From: Hyparrhenia diplandra
Taxonomy: Eukaryota > Streptophyta > Magnoliopsida > Poales > Poaceae
Length of the DNA stretch: 64,000 nucleotides
Assembly (NCBI GenBank): GCA_015847255.1
Contig: JADLZK010012244.1
Span: 1-64,000, forward strand
Direction: 5' to 3'
The notes below the pieces were generated by a model, which saw nothing but the letters and a program-made list of their open reading frames with translations, did not search any database and was not told where the DNA came from. How positions within the stretch are numbered: the first letter of the stretch is position 1; each line of letters opens with the position of its first letter. Both the position numbers and the translations under genes were made by a program. Of this stretch, positions 47,525 through 57,476 are shown in pieces.

Positions 47525-50500
47525 ATGGCGAAGAGGCCAGTCGAGGAAGCGCTCCTCGCAGCGTGCAAGCCCGACGAGGAGGAGGAGACCCTGAGCGTGC
47601 GCGAGGAGCTCAAGAAGCAGCTATGGCTGGCTGGGCCCATGATCGCCGGCGCGCTGCTGCAGAACGTGATCCAGATGATCTCCGTCATGTACGTGGGACA
47701 CCTTGGGGAGCTTCCCTCGCCGGCGCCTCCATGGCTAACTCCTTCGCCACCGTCACCGGCCTCAGCCTGCTGGTAAGCACCTCAAGCCTACTCAGCTACT
47801 CTACTCGCCTCACTTCCACGCCCGATTGACCTGTTCTGCCTGTGTATGCTTGCTACTCCTTGATCATCTCAAGTATGGAGTAATTTGCCATATATGCATA
47901 AGACGATCAAATCATTGGTGACCTTGGTTACTTGGCCACTCTAAGGAACAGTTGGTTTTGCGGTCACTACTCACGAGTTCTTATTTTCTCAAGTGTCGGT
48001 GTCTAGGCTACAGTGGGTTTCCCAGACCATCTAGCAGTCGCAACAACCTCCTCTCTGATCCGCAGGAAGATCAGCGACTACCGGGCCACGAAATAATATT
48101 GAATCCTCCAGTTGCCATCAAAATCATCAGTCTTTTTGACTCTTCGACGCCGTCTTCCAATCTAGCAGGAGAACTTGCATTGTTCTTCCTGTATATATAG
48201 CTAGTATAGTATTAGTATCTGGTCTATTCTCTCCAGTTTTTTTTTTTTTCCCCAGAAATTTCATGAGTGGCCACTTACTTGATGCATGGCAGACAAGTTT
48301 CAACACGTGACGACACCAATACTTCCTATGTCGTCTTATGGCCCTTTCCCCAACTGCAGGTTGTAGATGAATTTGTTAAAATACAACGTTAGTCTATCGA
48401 CTTATTACATGTGTCACTTGAGTCAATTAACTTTTAAATTATAATTTGATGTCCACAAAAAATTAAAATGGTTCACCAAAAGGCTATACACCCAGAACTT
48501 TTGTTCAATTGTAATAAAAGCTCAGTAGGGGTGCGCCCCTCCTGTTTTCCTATAAAAAAAAAAAAGCTATACACCCTTTATTTTAGACTTTTATCCTATG
48601 TCCTCTGTACAAACTATTTTTTTATTTTGAAGCAAAACTGTGTGCTAACTATCACTAATAGAGAACCACTACTACAAAAAAGATTAACTGTGGCGTTTTT
48701 TCGATTAACAAAAACCGTCACAAAGCTAAGGTCGTAGTAAATGGCCTATTTACCGTAACAGATTTTGTTGCCTGCCATAGTTAATAAAAAAAAGGCAAAA
48801 GAAACCAAAAACCTGTTTTTTTTTTATTAACTATTTACCGGCATGGATCTAGGCTCTGCCGCCCTTATGCCACCACCGCTCGTCGGATCCACCCGCTACA
48901 TGCCAGATCCAGGCACCACGGGTATGGATCCACTCGTCGTGGAGGTGAGTGTGTTCTTACAGAATCTGGGCCGCCGTCGCCAGATCCGCTGCCCCCACGA
49001 GTCCATGCAAGCAAGGGCCACCACCGGCATGGATCTGAGCACCGACAAGGGAGAGAGTGAGATGAAGAGAGAAAAAGAGAGGGAGATGGGGAGAGCTGAC
49101 CTACGTCTTGATGGCTAGAGAGGGGAGCTAACCTAAGTCCTGACAGCATCGACGTCCAAGCAAGGGCCACCACAACCTGCTCATCGGAAGACCGCCCCAA
49201 GCAGTCGGAGCCAGCAGGGAGGGGAGGGAGGCCGCCCCACCACATCCGAGCTTGCGGAGGACGGTCGGAGTGGGAGGGACCCGCAGCCGCTGTCGACCCA
49301 ACATGCGCCACTGCGGACCCCCGCGCTACCGCAAAATGGGGAGACGGCGCCCTGAGGGAGGAGAAGGGAGAGGAGTGGGAAATGAGAGTGAGTGTTTGCT
49401 TTTATACTGCGCCGCTCCTAAGGGACCGCTCTTGGACAATTGGGCCACGACCTTTTTTTTTGGGCGGGCAATTTAGGAGAATCGCCACAGTTAGAACTAT
49501 TTTTTGTGGTGTTTTTTTTATAATAACCGCTGCCGTTAATGGATTTTGCGAGGCGGTTTTTGTAACCACCTCGATTAATTAAAAAAGCACTACGATTCAT
49601 CGAGGCATTGATCGTTATGGTTTTCATGTAAAACTGCCATAGTTAAAAAACGGAAATGTCTCCTAAAAGATTTTATGTAGTAGTGAATGTGGCTTTAGAC
49701 TTGGTTGGCAAAGGGTTTTAGTGCTGATTAGAATGACCCTTTTGTTCTAATTAGACCTCAAGTCTAAAACAAAATGCCTCCTATGTGTTTTGTGCAACTC
49801 AAAACCCAAAACCTTATGCATACATAACAAATGTGACTTCAAGGCCTCGTTTGACACCTCAGGCTTGAATCCGGCCCTCTTTCATTCCTGGACCCAATTT
49901 CCTAGTGGATTTGTTCCTGAGGGTCATAGGTGCGGATTGGTTCCGGGATGTAGAGGGAATAGAATTGGCGAAACAGACCGGATTGGAATCGGGATGACCA
50001 TGTTTAACGCCAATTCCATGTCGAGCATTCCACCTAGATTGGCTTAACATGGAATTGGCATTCGCTTATGGTCATCCTGGATTCCAATCCGGTCTGTTTC
50101 GCCAATTCTATTCCCTCTACAGCTCATTCCGGGCCAATCTGACATAAACAAACGAGGCCTAAATGTGATGCTTTCCTTTTAAACTAACACGTTGGAGAAC
50201 ATTTCGTCTTTGGTTTTACCAACCGAGACCGAAAGATCTAATACTTTACCCCCAGTTGGTAACTCCACCCCAGATTAATCAACTTTTGTTCCTAATGAAA
50301 CATGGACCTGAGACTATTGCTCGTATTAATTAGTCCTGGCCCCCAAGACAACCTGGACTGAAGTAAATAACTGGACATCCATTTTTACTTAATGTACACA
50401 GGCTCTATAAATTATCATCGCCTCAGGGTAACACAGGGCCTGAGACCACTGCTCGTATTAGTCGCGAGCATTTAGTCCCGGTAGGCAGGCCCTTAGACTA

Positions 50501-53018
50501 GTGCTTGTAAACAACATGAACGAGATCCTTTGCTACTTAAGATCTCCTTCCTCAGGGTAACACAGGCTGTTCCTCTAGGTGGGCAGGCCGGCCAGTGGCG
50601 CAAGGCGCCATCTTCTCTTGGTGGATTCGCTCCCCTTTTCGGCTCCATTCACGGCGGATCTAGCGCCCCTTTCCAACCCTGATAGCAGATCCAGGCCCCT
50701 TCCCCACCCCAAGGCAGTGGCACCACCCATCCCTACCCCAATGGTGCGGCAGCGCCCCTTCCCCACTTTGACGATGATGGATCCGCGCACAACCACCACA
50801 ACCGTAGATCTTTGCCCCTTCACTAGCCCTATGGCGTGGCGGCGTTCTTTTCCTACTTTGACGGTGCAGCGGCGCCCCTTCCCCACCCTGACGTCAGATC
50901 CACTCCCCTTTGTCACCAGATATCCCCCTTCCCCCACCCTAACGGCGGATCCGCCTCTTCCTCACCTGATGGCGTGACTTCCCCACCCTGGAGCGACGAC
51001 ATGACTTTTGCATCCCTAAGCGGCAGCATTGCCTCGAGCCAAGATGGACCGGGTTCAGGGAGCCCTATGGCGTGGCGGCGTTCCTTTCCTACTCCGATGG
51101 TGTAGCGGCGCCCCTTCCCCACCCTAACGTCGGATCCACGCCCCTTTGTCACCAGATAGCCCCCTTCCCTCATCATAACAGCGGATCCGCCTCTTCCTCA
51201 CCCGACGGCGTGACTTCCCCACCTAGAGTGACGACATGACTTTTGCATCCCTAAGCGGCAGCGTTGCCTCGAGCCAAGATGGGCGGGTTCAGAGCTAGGA
51301 GTAGGATTGTCGGTGGGCTCAGATACGGGATCACCGGTAGGCTTAGGAACGTAGGTGGTCGTTGTTGTTAAGATGCAATCCGTGTCTCACAAATGGACCA
51401 ATAGGATTAGAGGGATCTTATCCCACAGATTAGTGACTTTTCATAATCTCAGCCTTGGATCTAATCCAACGATCCATGTAAACATCTCCCTGTAATGATC
51501 TCTATCCTATTACCAACATCGCCGGGAGAAACCGTTCGGCGTCGCGGGAACGCGGTCCTGAACGGACGCCTTCGCTCCCATGGCACCGGTTCACCGTGTC
51601 TAAATTCTGGGATCATTCAATGGAAAGGAATAGTTCATTCATTTTGTTCTCTCGATTACACCCACATTGAAACACGTTATCAGCACTGCTCATAGAGAGG
51701 AATAAGGTTTCTCGTCGAGAAGGTTTGTTGTCGAGAAGGTTTCTCGTCGAGAAGGTTTCTCGTCGGGAAAGATTTCTACGGGATTTAATCCAATGGAGGA
51801 GGAAATGTTCCTAGTGGACAGCGGCACCACTAATTCTATACTTAGGGAAACTAAATATTTCCAAACTCTAACTAAGAGACAAGGAAATGTTCTAACAATC
51901 GCTGGACGCGATGCAACGATAGTCGGCTCTGGCTGTGCCACTATCACACTTCCCATGGGTACTCAAATTACAATTGAGGATGCATTACTGTATCCCGATT
52001 CAACTCGTACCTTACTTAGCTATAGAGATATTCGGAAAAATGGACTTCATGTGGAAACACATGATGAACATAAAGAGGAATTTCTTCTCTTAATCAAAGA
52101 TACCGGATATGGCAAACAACTTCTTGAAAAAATTCCCTCTTTATCATCTGGAATATATTATACATATATCAAACCCGTACCACATGTTTCCTATAAAATA
52201 ATTTTTCAGAATGTCAATGCATTCCAGACTTGGCACGATCGCCTTGGTCATCCTGGCATAGGGATGATGCGAAAAATTATAAACAATTCTCATGGTCATA
52301 ACTTAGCTAATTCTAAATTCCCAGAAACTTCTGACTTTACATGCACCGCATGCGCTATTGGGAAATTGATTTTGAGACCATCTTATCTTAACATCAAAGC
52401 TGAACCACTTAAGTTCCTTGAAAGAATTCAAGGAGACATTTGTGGTCCTATTACGCCATCATCTGGACCATTCAAATATTTTATGGTTCTAATAGATGCA
52501 TCTACGCGATGGACACATGTATGCTGACCCAATACGCAGAGAAAGCGTCAGAGGTGGACACTTTGCCCGCCCCGAAAACATGTTTCGCCTACCTCATAAA
52601 TGTGTGTGTTTTTTTGAATTAATTAGGTGGGGAAGGTCCTCACCGTGAGGACCTCCTCCCATTTTACTCTAAATAGAGAGATTAGGGTATAAAATTTAAT
52701 ATAGATATTAGGGAACATAGAGATTAGGATTTAGGGTTTAATATAGAGATTAGGGTATAAGACTTAAAATAGAGATTAGGGTTTAGAGGCTTAATATAGA
52801 GATTAGGGTTCAATTTAGTGGGTAGGGTTTAGGGTTCAAGGCTTAATATACAGATTAGGGTACAAAATTTAAAATAGAGATTAGGGTTCAAGGATTAATA
52901 TAGCGATTAGGGTTCAAGGATTAATATAGCGATTAGGGTTTATGGTCTAATCTCTTAATATAGAGGTTAGAGCAAAATGGGAGAGGTCCAAATGGGGAGG
53001 ACCTCCCCACCCAATTCG

Positions 53019-53051
<33 letters not shown>

Positions 53052-55700
53052 GTAGTAGTCATCAGTGAGGTATATATGCTATAATTGAATACTCTACACT
53101 TCTTTGAGCACTCAGCTAGGCATGGCAAGCGCTCTAGACACACTGTGCGGCCAAGCGTTTGGCGCCAGGCGGTACTATCTCCTGGGCATATACAAGCAGC
53201 GTGCCATGTTCCTTCTCACGCTCGTCAGTCTCCCTTTGGCTGTCGTCTGGTTCTACACCGGCGAGATCCTTCTTCTGTTCGGCCAGGACGCGGACATCGC
53301 CGCGGAGGCCGGCGTCTACGCCCGGTGGATGATCCCGCTCCTCTTCGCCTACGGTCTGCTGCAGTGCCACGTCCGGTTCCTGCAGACGCAGAACATCGTG
53401 CTGCCCGTGATGGCGAGCGCCGGCGCCACGGCAGCCTGCCACCTGGTCGTGTGCTGGGTGCTGGTGTTCGCGCTCGGGATGGGCAGCAAGGGCGCCGCGC
53501 TGAGCAACGCTGTCTCGTACTGGGTCAATGTGGCGATACTGGCTGTGTACGTCAGGGTTTCCAGTGAGTGCAAGGAGACGTGGACTGGCTTCTCCACGGA
53601 GGCCTTCCGTGACGCGCTCAGCTTCTTCAGGCTCGCGATCCCGTCGGCTCTCATGGTCTGGTACGTCATTCATGCTTTGATGAAGTTTCTGATGAGCAAC
53701 AAATGATCGCATTATATGCCATGCATGCCACATTGACGAGGATGAGGGACACCGGTTGCTTTGCATTTGCAGCTTGGAAATGTGGTCGTTTGAACTCATT
53801 GTGCTCCTCTCGGGCCTTCTTCCCAACCCAACATTAGAGACCTCCGTGCTATCGATCAGGTTGAAATTTGAAGTTACTGACTGATTATTCCAAGGTCTCT
53901 TATTTATGTGAATTTCTCCTCATTGCTGAACGTAAATGAAAACAAATAGCATGTTTTGTTTACAGCCTTAACACTGCTACCATCGTGTGGATGATCCCCT
54001 TTGGGCTTAGCTCTGCTATCAGGTAATAATAAACTTCTTCTGAACCAAATCAAGCCATGATCGTCACATCACGTAATACATTGCTTGTTTTGGTGCTGCT
54101 GACTTGATCTGATCATGGTGCAGCACTCGCGTATCCAATGAGCTGGGTGCAGGCCGGCCTCAAGCCGCCCGCCTTGCGGTGCGTGTCGTCGGGTTGTTGG
54201 CTGTCTCGGAAGGGCTGGCCGTGGGTCTCATCCTGGTGGGCGTGCGCTACATCTGGGGGCACGCCTACAGCAACGTCGAGGAGGTCGTGACGTACGTGGC
54301 CAAGATGATGCTGGTCATTGCAGTCTCCAACTTCTTCGATGGGATCCAGTGCGTTCTTTCAGGTGCAGAGCTTTAGCTACTTTCCTTGCACCTTTGAGAA
54401 ATTCAACAACTGTTATATAGAGTTTCTACCAAATTCTTTTGGTGCTATTGTAGGCGTGGCTAGAGGCTGTGGATGGCAGAAGATTGGTGCCTGCATTAAC
54501 CTTGGCGCCTATTACATCGTGGGCATCCCGTCTGCGTACCTCTTTGCTTTCGTCCTGCGTGTCGGTGGAACGGTGCGGTTTCTAGCTTCTCCTGAAACTA
54601 TTACTATCCCTTTTTTGGCATGGCGAGTGTTTCTCACTTTTCTAAGTATTACTTTCTCACTAATGACAAATAAACAGGGGCTTTGGTTTGGCATCATTTG
54701 TGGCCTCATGGTACAGGTCCTTCTGCTCATGATCATCACTCTCTGTACCAATTGGGATAGCGAGGTAGAGTACGCGTATACATATATTCTGTCTCGTCTC
54801 GTATATACCATTTATTGATTCTCTGACCAAAGAATTGGTCCTGCAAATTGCACAATTAGATACTAAACGACCCCACGATTCATCATATTCAAAAACGCTG
54901 TTATATATTACTACATACTATTTACTTCATTTGTCCCAAATTATAAGATGTCTTGACATTTCTAAATTCATAGCATTTGCTAGACATAACATAAATCTAG
55001 GTACATAAGGGTACATTGGTGTTGTCTTATAGCTAGTCTCATATAGTGCCACGTAATTTAAGACGATTTAATAGACTACATGTACAATGGTTGTCTTTCT
55101 AAGTTGTTTTATAGCAACTTCGCATTTTCTTAATTTATAGAGAGAGTAAAAATAGGATTGTGAGGTGCATGACAACAACAACTCATACAATGGTAAAATA
55201 GTTGTCTCATAGTTCTAAATTTTAGCTCATGAGGTGGTTGTTTTGCGAAACAACTACCTCATTTCTCTCATCGCTCTCTTTCCTCCACATTATCAAAAAT
55301 CTTACGTGGCGATGTATGAGACGGCGGCGCATGAGACCGCTCACGTATAGCAATGTACCTGCCCTAATAAAAGCTATGAACGTAGAAATGCCAAAACGTC
55401 TTATAATCTAGAACATGAACAGTAGTATACAACTCGATCTAATGCCTCAGAATGAAAATATGGCTTCACCTTTTATACCAACATATATTTATATATAATA
55501 AAGGGTGCAGTACATCAAATTCATTCGATGTTATATGGTATAATAGCGAAATAAGGGTTATAAACTTTCTTATTATAAGTTGATTTTTGTTTGTGATTAA
55601 CAACTTTGTCTAGAAATCTCACTTTGTATCTTTGAATCCATAGGCAAGGAAGGCCAAGAACAGAGTGTTCAGTTCTTCCTCTCCCGCATCCGAAACGTGA
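47525..55700 (+). CDS. MATE/DTX efflux transporter, copy 1; one-base deletion in exon 1
   Basis: Multidrug and toxic compound extrusion family, DTX type, predicted to export flavonoids, alkaloids or xenobiotics by proton exchange at the plasma membrane or tonoplast. Eight exons: 47525-47772, 53116-53660, 53773-53859, 53966-54022, 54124-54362, 54454-54572, 54678-54764, 55644-55700. All splice sites are GT-AG and phases agree throughout. Motifs: GPMIAGALLQNVIQMISVMYVGHLGE (exon 1), DTLCGQAFGA and MGSKGAALSNA (exon 2), TRVSNELGAGRP (exon 5), ARGCGWQKIGA (exon 6). In exon 1 the expected CTT CCC CTC GCC reads CTTCCCTCGCC, one C short near 47717, which shifts the frame before the exon end. With that base the protein would be 479 aa, a normal length. 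Either a recent pseudogene or a consensus error. Intron 1 is 5.3 kb and full of transposons. Confidence 0.88.
48667..49685. mobile_element. Non-autonomous CACTA transposon, 1019 bp
   Basis: Begins CACTACTACAAAAAAG and ends TTTTATGTAGTAGTG, a terminal inverted repeat with the diagnostic CACTA ends. Subterminal words (GTTTTTTCGATTAAC..., TTAACTGTGGCG, GCCATAGTTAA, AACCACCTCGATTAATT) repeat in both orientations. The flanks are AAC and AAT, so the 3-bp target duplication has one mismatch. The GC-rich middle has frames on both strands but no transposase. Confidence 0.75.
49842..50160. mobile_element. Foldback MITE with long internal hairpin
   Basis: Ends AGGCCTCGTTTGACACCTCAGG and ...GACATAAACAAACGAGGCCT are inverted. 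Inside, 49957-50007 and 50067-50122 form an almost perfect stem of about 50 bp: GTAGAGGGAATAGAATTGGC pairs with GCCAATTCTATTCCCTCTAC. The loop is about 60-70 bases. Transcripts through it would fold into a long double strand. Confidence 0.75.
50170..50560. mobile_element. CACTA-like (SPM-type) repeat fragment
   Basis: TTTAGTCCCGGT and related words (CCCCCAGTTGGTAACTCCACC, TAGACTAGTGCTTGT) resemble the subterminal repeats of grass SPM-like elements. No termini found. Confidence 0.4.
50826..51297. repeat. 236-bp tandem duplication
   Basis: Two adjacent copies start GCCCTATGGCGTGGCGGCG at 50826 and 51062, and end near GGGTTCAG at about 51058 and 51295. They differ by scattered substitutions and small indels. 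Shorter relatives of the motif CCCCTTCCCCACCC continue to the left. Frames on both strands are an effect of composition. Confidence 0.8.
51704..51770. repeat. Four tandem copies of a 16-bp unit
   Basis: AAGGTTTCTCGTCGAG four times in a row (second copy TTTGTTGTC, fourth CGTCGGG). It lies between the copia leader and its pol fragment. Confidence 0.85.
51793..52527 (+). pseudogene. copia pol fragment: protease to start of integrase
   Basis: A 244-codon open frame. VDSGTTNSI carries the aspartic protease DSG motif near residues 8-11. Next come the pre-integrase region, the zinc-binding pattern (HDRLGHPG ... CTACAIGK) and QGDICGPI with the first integrase aspartate, ending with FMVLIDASTRWT. The remaining catalytic residues of integrase and all of reverse transcriptase are absent. 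Confidence 0.88.
52621..53014. mobile_element. TIR element carrying telomere-like minisatellite
   Basis: Left end AATTAGGTGGGGAAGGTCCTC...CCTCCTCCCATTTTACTCTAA. Right end, inverted, AATTGGGTGGGGAGGTCCTC...CTCCCATTTTGCTCTAA. Terminal repeats of about 50 bp. The interior (52676-52960) is made of degenerate units of the form AATATAGAGATTAGGGTTTA. Almost every unit contains the telomere-like word TTAGGG or TTTAGGG. No coding capacity. Confidence 0.7.
53023..53051. repeat. Poly-T run (about 29)
   Basis: Uninterrupted T tract directly after the TIR element and 65 bases before MATE exon 2. As the pyrimidine-rich tract before an acceptor it may influence splicing. Confidence 0.8.
54925..55412. mobile_element. 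Stowaway-type MITE split by another insertion
   Basis: TTCATTTGTCCCAAATTATAAGATG near 54928 and the inverted ...AAAACGTCTTATAATCTAGAAC near 55392 are typical Stowaway ends, but lie about 490 bp apart. The middle, with paired TTGTCTCATA/TATGAGAC-like words, probably belongs to a second element nested inside. It lies in intron 7 of MATE copy 1. Confidence 0.5.
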
Positions 55701-57476
55701 AATTGAAGTTCTATCATAACCACCGGTGGTGAAGCCAACTGCAAACGACAACTTGGACCACTTACACCACTACACCAGTACTTATTAGCATTGCCACTTG
55801 CAATCTGGATTTTGATACATAAATGCGCCCCTTGATTATTCAAGCAACATATTTATAGCAGAAGCAGGGACGTAGAAAGCTGCTTACGCAATAGCGTATA
55901 ATACATGGATTTAGGAATAGTATATGGCACCCGTGTCCTCCAAAAGGCCGCATCCAACAAACGCAATGTAAACTCAAGATTAGATTTCCATCACATGTTT
56001 ATTCGGGCAGCGTAATATTTGCGCCACCCTAAGCTCCGATCAATGAAATGAAATGCTAGGTGGGGACTCTCTCCCCTCCGTCGACTATTTTTTTAAAAAA
56101 ACGTGAGCAATCCCACCAGTTTTTTCAGTGGAGTGAAAAAAAAGACATGCCAACTTATGGTCGCTAATAATGCTTGCATATCATTTCTACCACCCACGTT
56201 TGATTGATATTGAAAGGCCGTTAAATGAATGGATGTGACTTCTATAGATCCTGTTCATTTGAACTTATTGGTCTGGCTTAATAGCTATGGTACATGGTTT
56301 TCCTCTCACAATAAATCAACGAACGATACTTTAATTTTTCGCTCACAAGAAATCAACCGAACCATACTTTTCAGCAAAACCTATAGATTAGTGAAGTGGA
56401 GGCACTACACCTTACTCGTGTGATGTCTCGTTCCTGACATTTTGGCCTAGGCATGGCCCTACCGCCTCTTGGCATTGTCGCATCACGACAAGCAAGGCGA
56501 CCTAATGGGCCTGCGCTAGCCTGGCCACTATTGGAGCGTCACTTCTTACATAGCGCCCGTCACTGGCGTGCAATGACTCATGTTATAGATTCCTGCACTT
56601 TGTGGCCACGCTATGCTGCCATCATCGTTGCCCCTGCGTCACAACCACAGCTCAGAGAGGCCGAGAATGACACCCATCCACCTAGGCAGTGGAGGGGATG
56701 ACCAAAGAGGGCCAATGGGTTGGGGTGGACGGAAAGGGCAATCGGGACAGGGGGAGCGAAGTAGGGTAAATCATCGGATTGGTGTGTCAGGTTGAACGGA
56801 GCAGGGCAACTTGTCACATCAGGAAGGTATGTGGAAGGATGTACCATGTACGCTGTGTAGCAGTATCGATTGAAAAAGGAGATGGTGGTAGGAAATTCGG
56901 TGAGTTCATAGTGGTGGTTTTCTAATTTATATCTTGGATTGTGAACAAATGGGGCTGGCATAGTACTAGCCAACTGGTCATGTTGTGCGTTGCCACTACC
57001 AGAATACTGAATTGCTTTGGCGGCCAGGAATTTCCTTGAATGCCAAAATCAAACCGCCAAGGACTATGGCCATGCATGTGCCTGTGTCATGCTTTATAGG
57101 ACCTGATTGGTACAGCTAAATGGTTCTGGTGAGTCGTTTGGTAAAATAGCTTCTCTTGGCACTAAGAATTTTGAACTATTCAAAATCTCTTTTATTTTAT
57201 TTTTCTTAATTTCGATCCCTTCTTTCATTCTGTCCTTTATCCGCTCACGCGGTCTCTACCGCACGCATGCATCTACATATATACAGTATACATCAGGATC
57301 AGTATAGCTACAGCCTATAGCCTACACGGCTAGCATTCAGGAACACTGAGAAGCAAACTTTTCGGTCATTTATGATTTATGTTCTACTGGTCCTGAAAAG
57401 AATCGAGCACTCTCGTCAGAAGATAAATACCTAGAAATAGAGAGCAAGAAGGCAAACAAATGACTCACTCTTAGTG
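55701..57476. other. Spacer between the two MATE genes
   Basis: Holds the 3' flank of copy 1, a CACTA end fragment (56991-57065) and the promoter region of copy 2. No other gene recognised. A frame at 56453-56701 has no support. Confidence 0.5.
56991..57065. mobile_element. CACTA transposon terminus fragment
   Basis: CACTACCAGAATACTGAATTGC followed by GGCGGCCAGGAATTTCCTTG and an inverted CAAACCGCCAAGG. This looks like one end of a CACTA element; the other end is absent. Confidence 0.5.

Larger units (their letters stand above)
51345..52540 (+). mobile_element. Truncated Ty1/copia retrotransposon
   Basis: ACACGTTATCAGCAC at 51672 is the LTR/gag-start junction word of many plant copia elements. 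Almost all of gag is missing. Coding resumes at 51793 with the start of pol and stops at 52525, well inside integrase. It shares no LTR pair here, so it is a fragment. Confidence 0.7.
47773..53115 (+). other. Intron 1 of MATE copy 1 (5343 bp), transposon-filled
   Basis: Bounded by CTGCTG|gtaagc and ctcag|CTAGGC, the same junction as in copy 2. It contains a CACTA element, a foldback MITE, CACTA-like repeats, a 236-bp tandem duplication, a truncated copia element and a TIR element with telomere-like repeats, in that order. Confidence 0.8.

Noticed and set aside
48843..49311. 91-codon plus and 148-codon minus frames inside the CACTA element
   Set aside because: No similarity to transposase or other families; composition effect.
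50575..51176. Frames of 87-132 codons on both strands
   Set aside because: Generated by the GC-rich 236-bp tandem duplication.
52676..52960. True interstitial telomere (chromosome fusion relic)
   Set aside because: Units are degenerate, longer than 7 bp and enclosed by inverted repeats, so a transposon-borne minisatellite is more likely.
53085..53567. 160-codon frame overlapping MATE exon 2, and a 230-codon minus frame at 53134-53826
   Set aside because: Shadow frames of exon 2; the MATE frame has all the conserved motifs.
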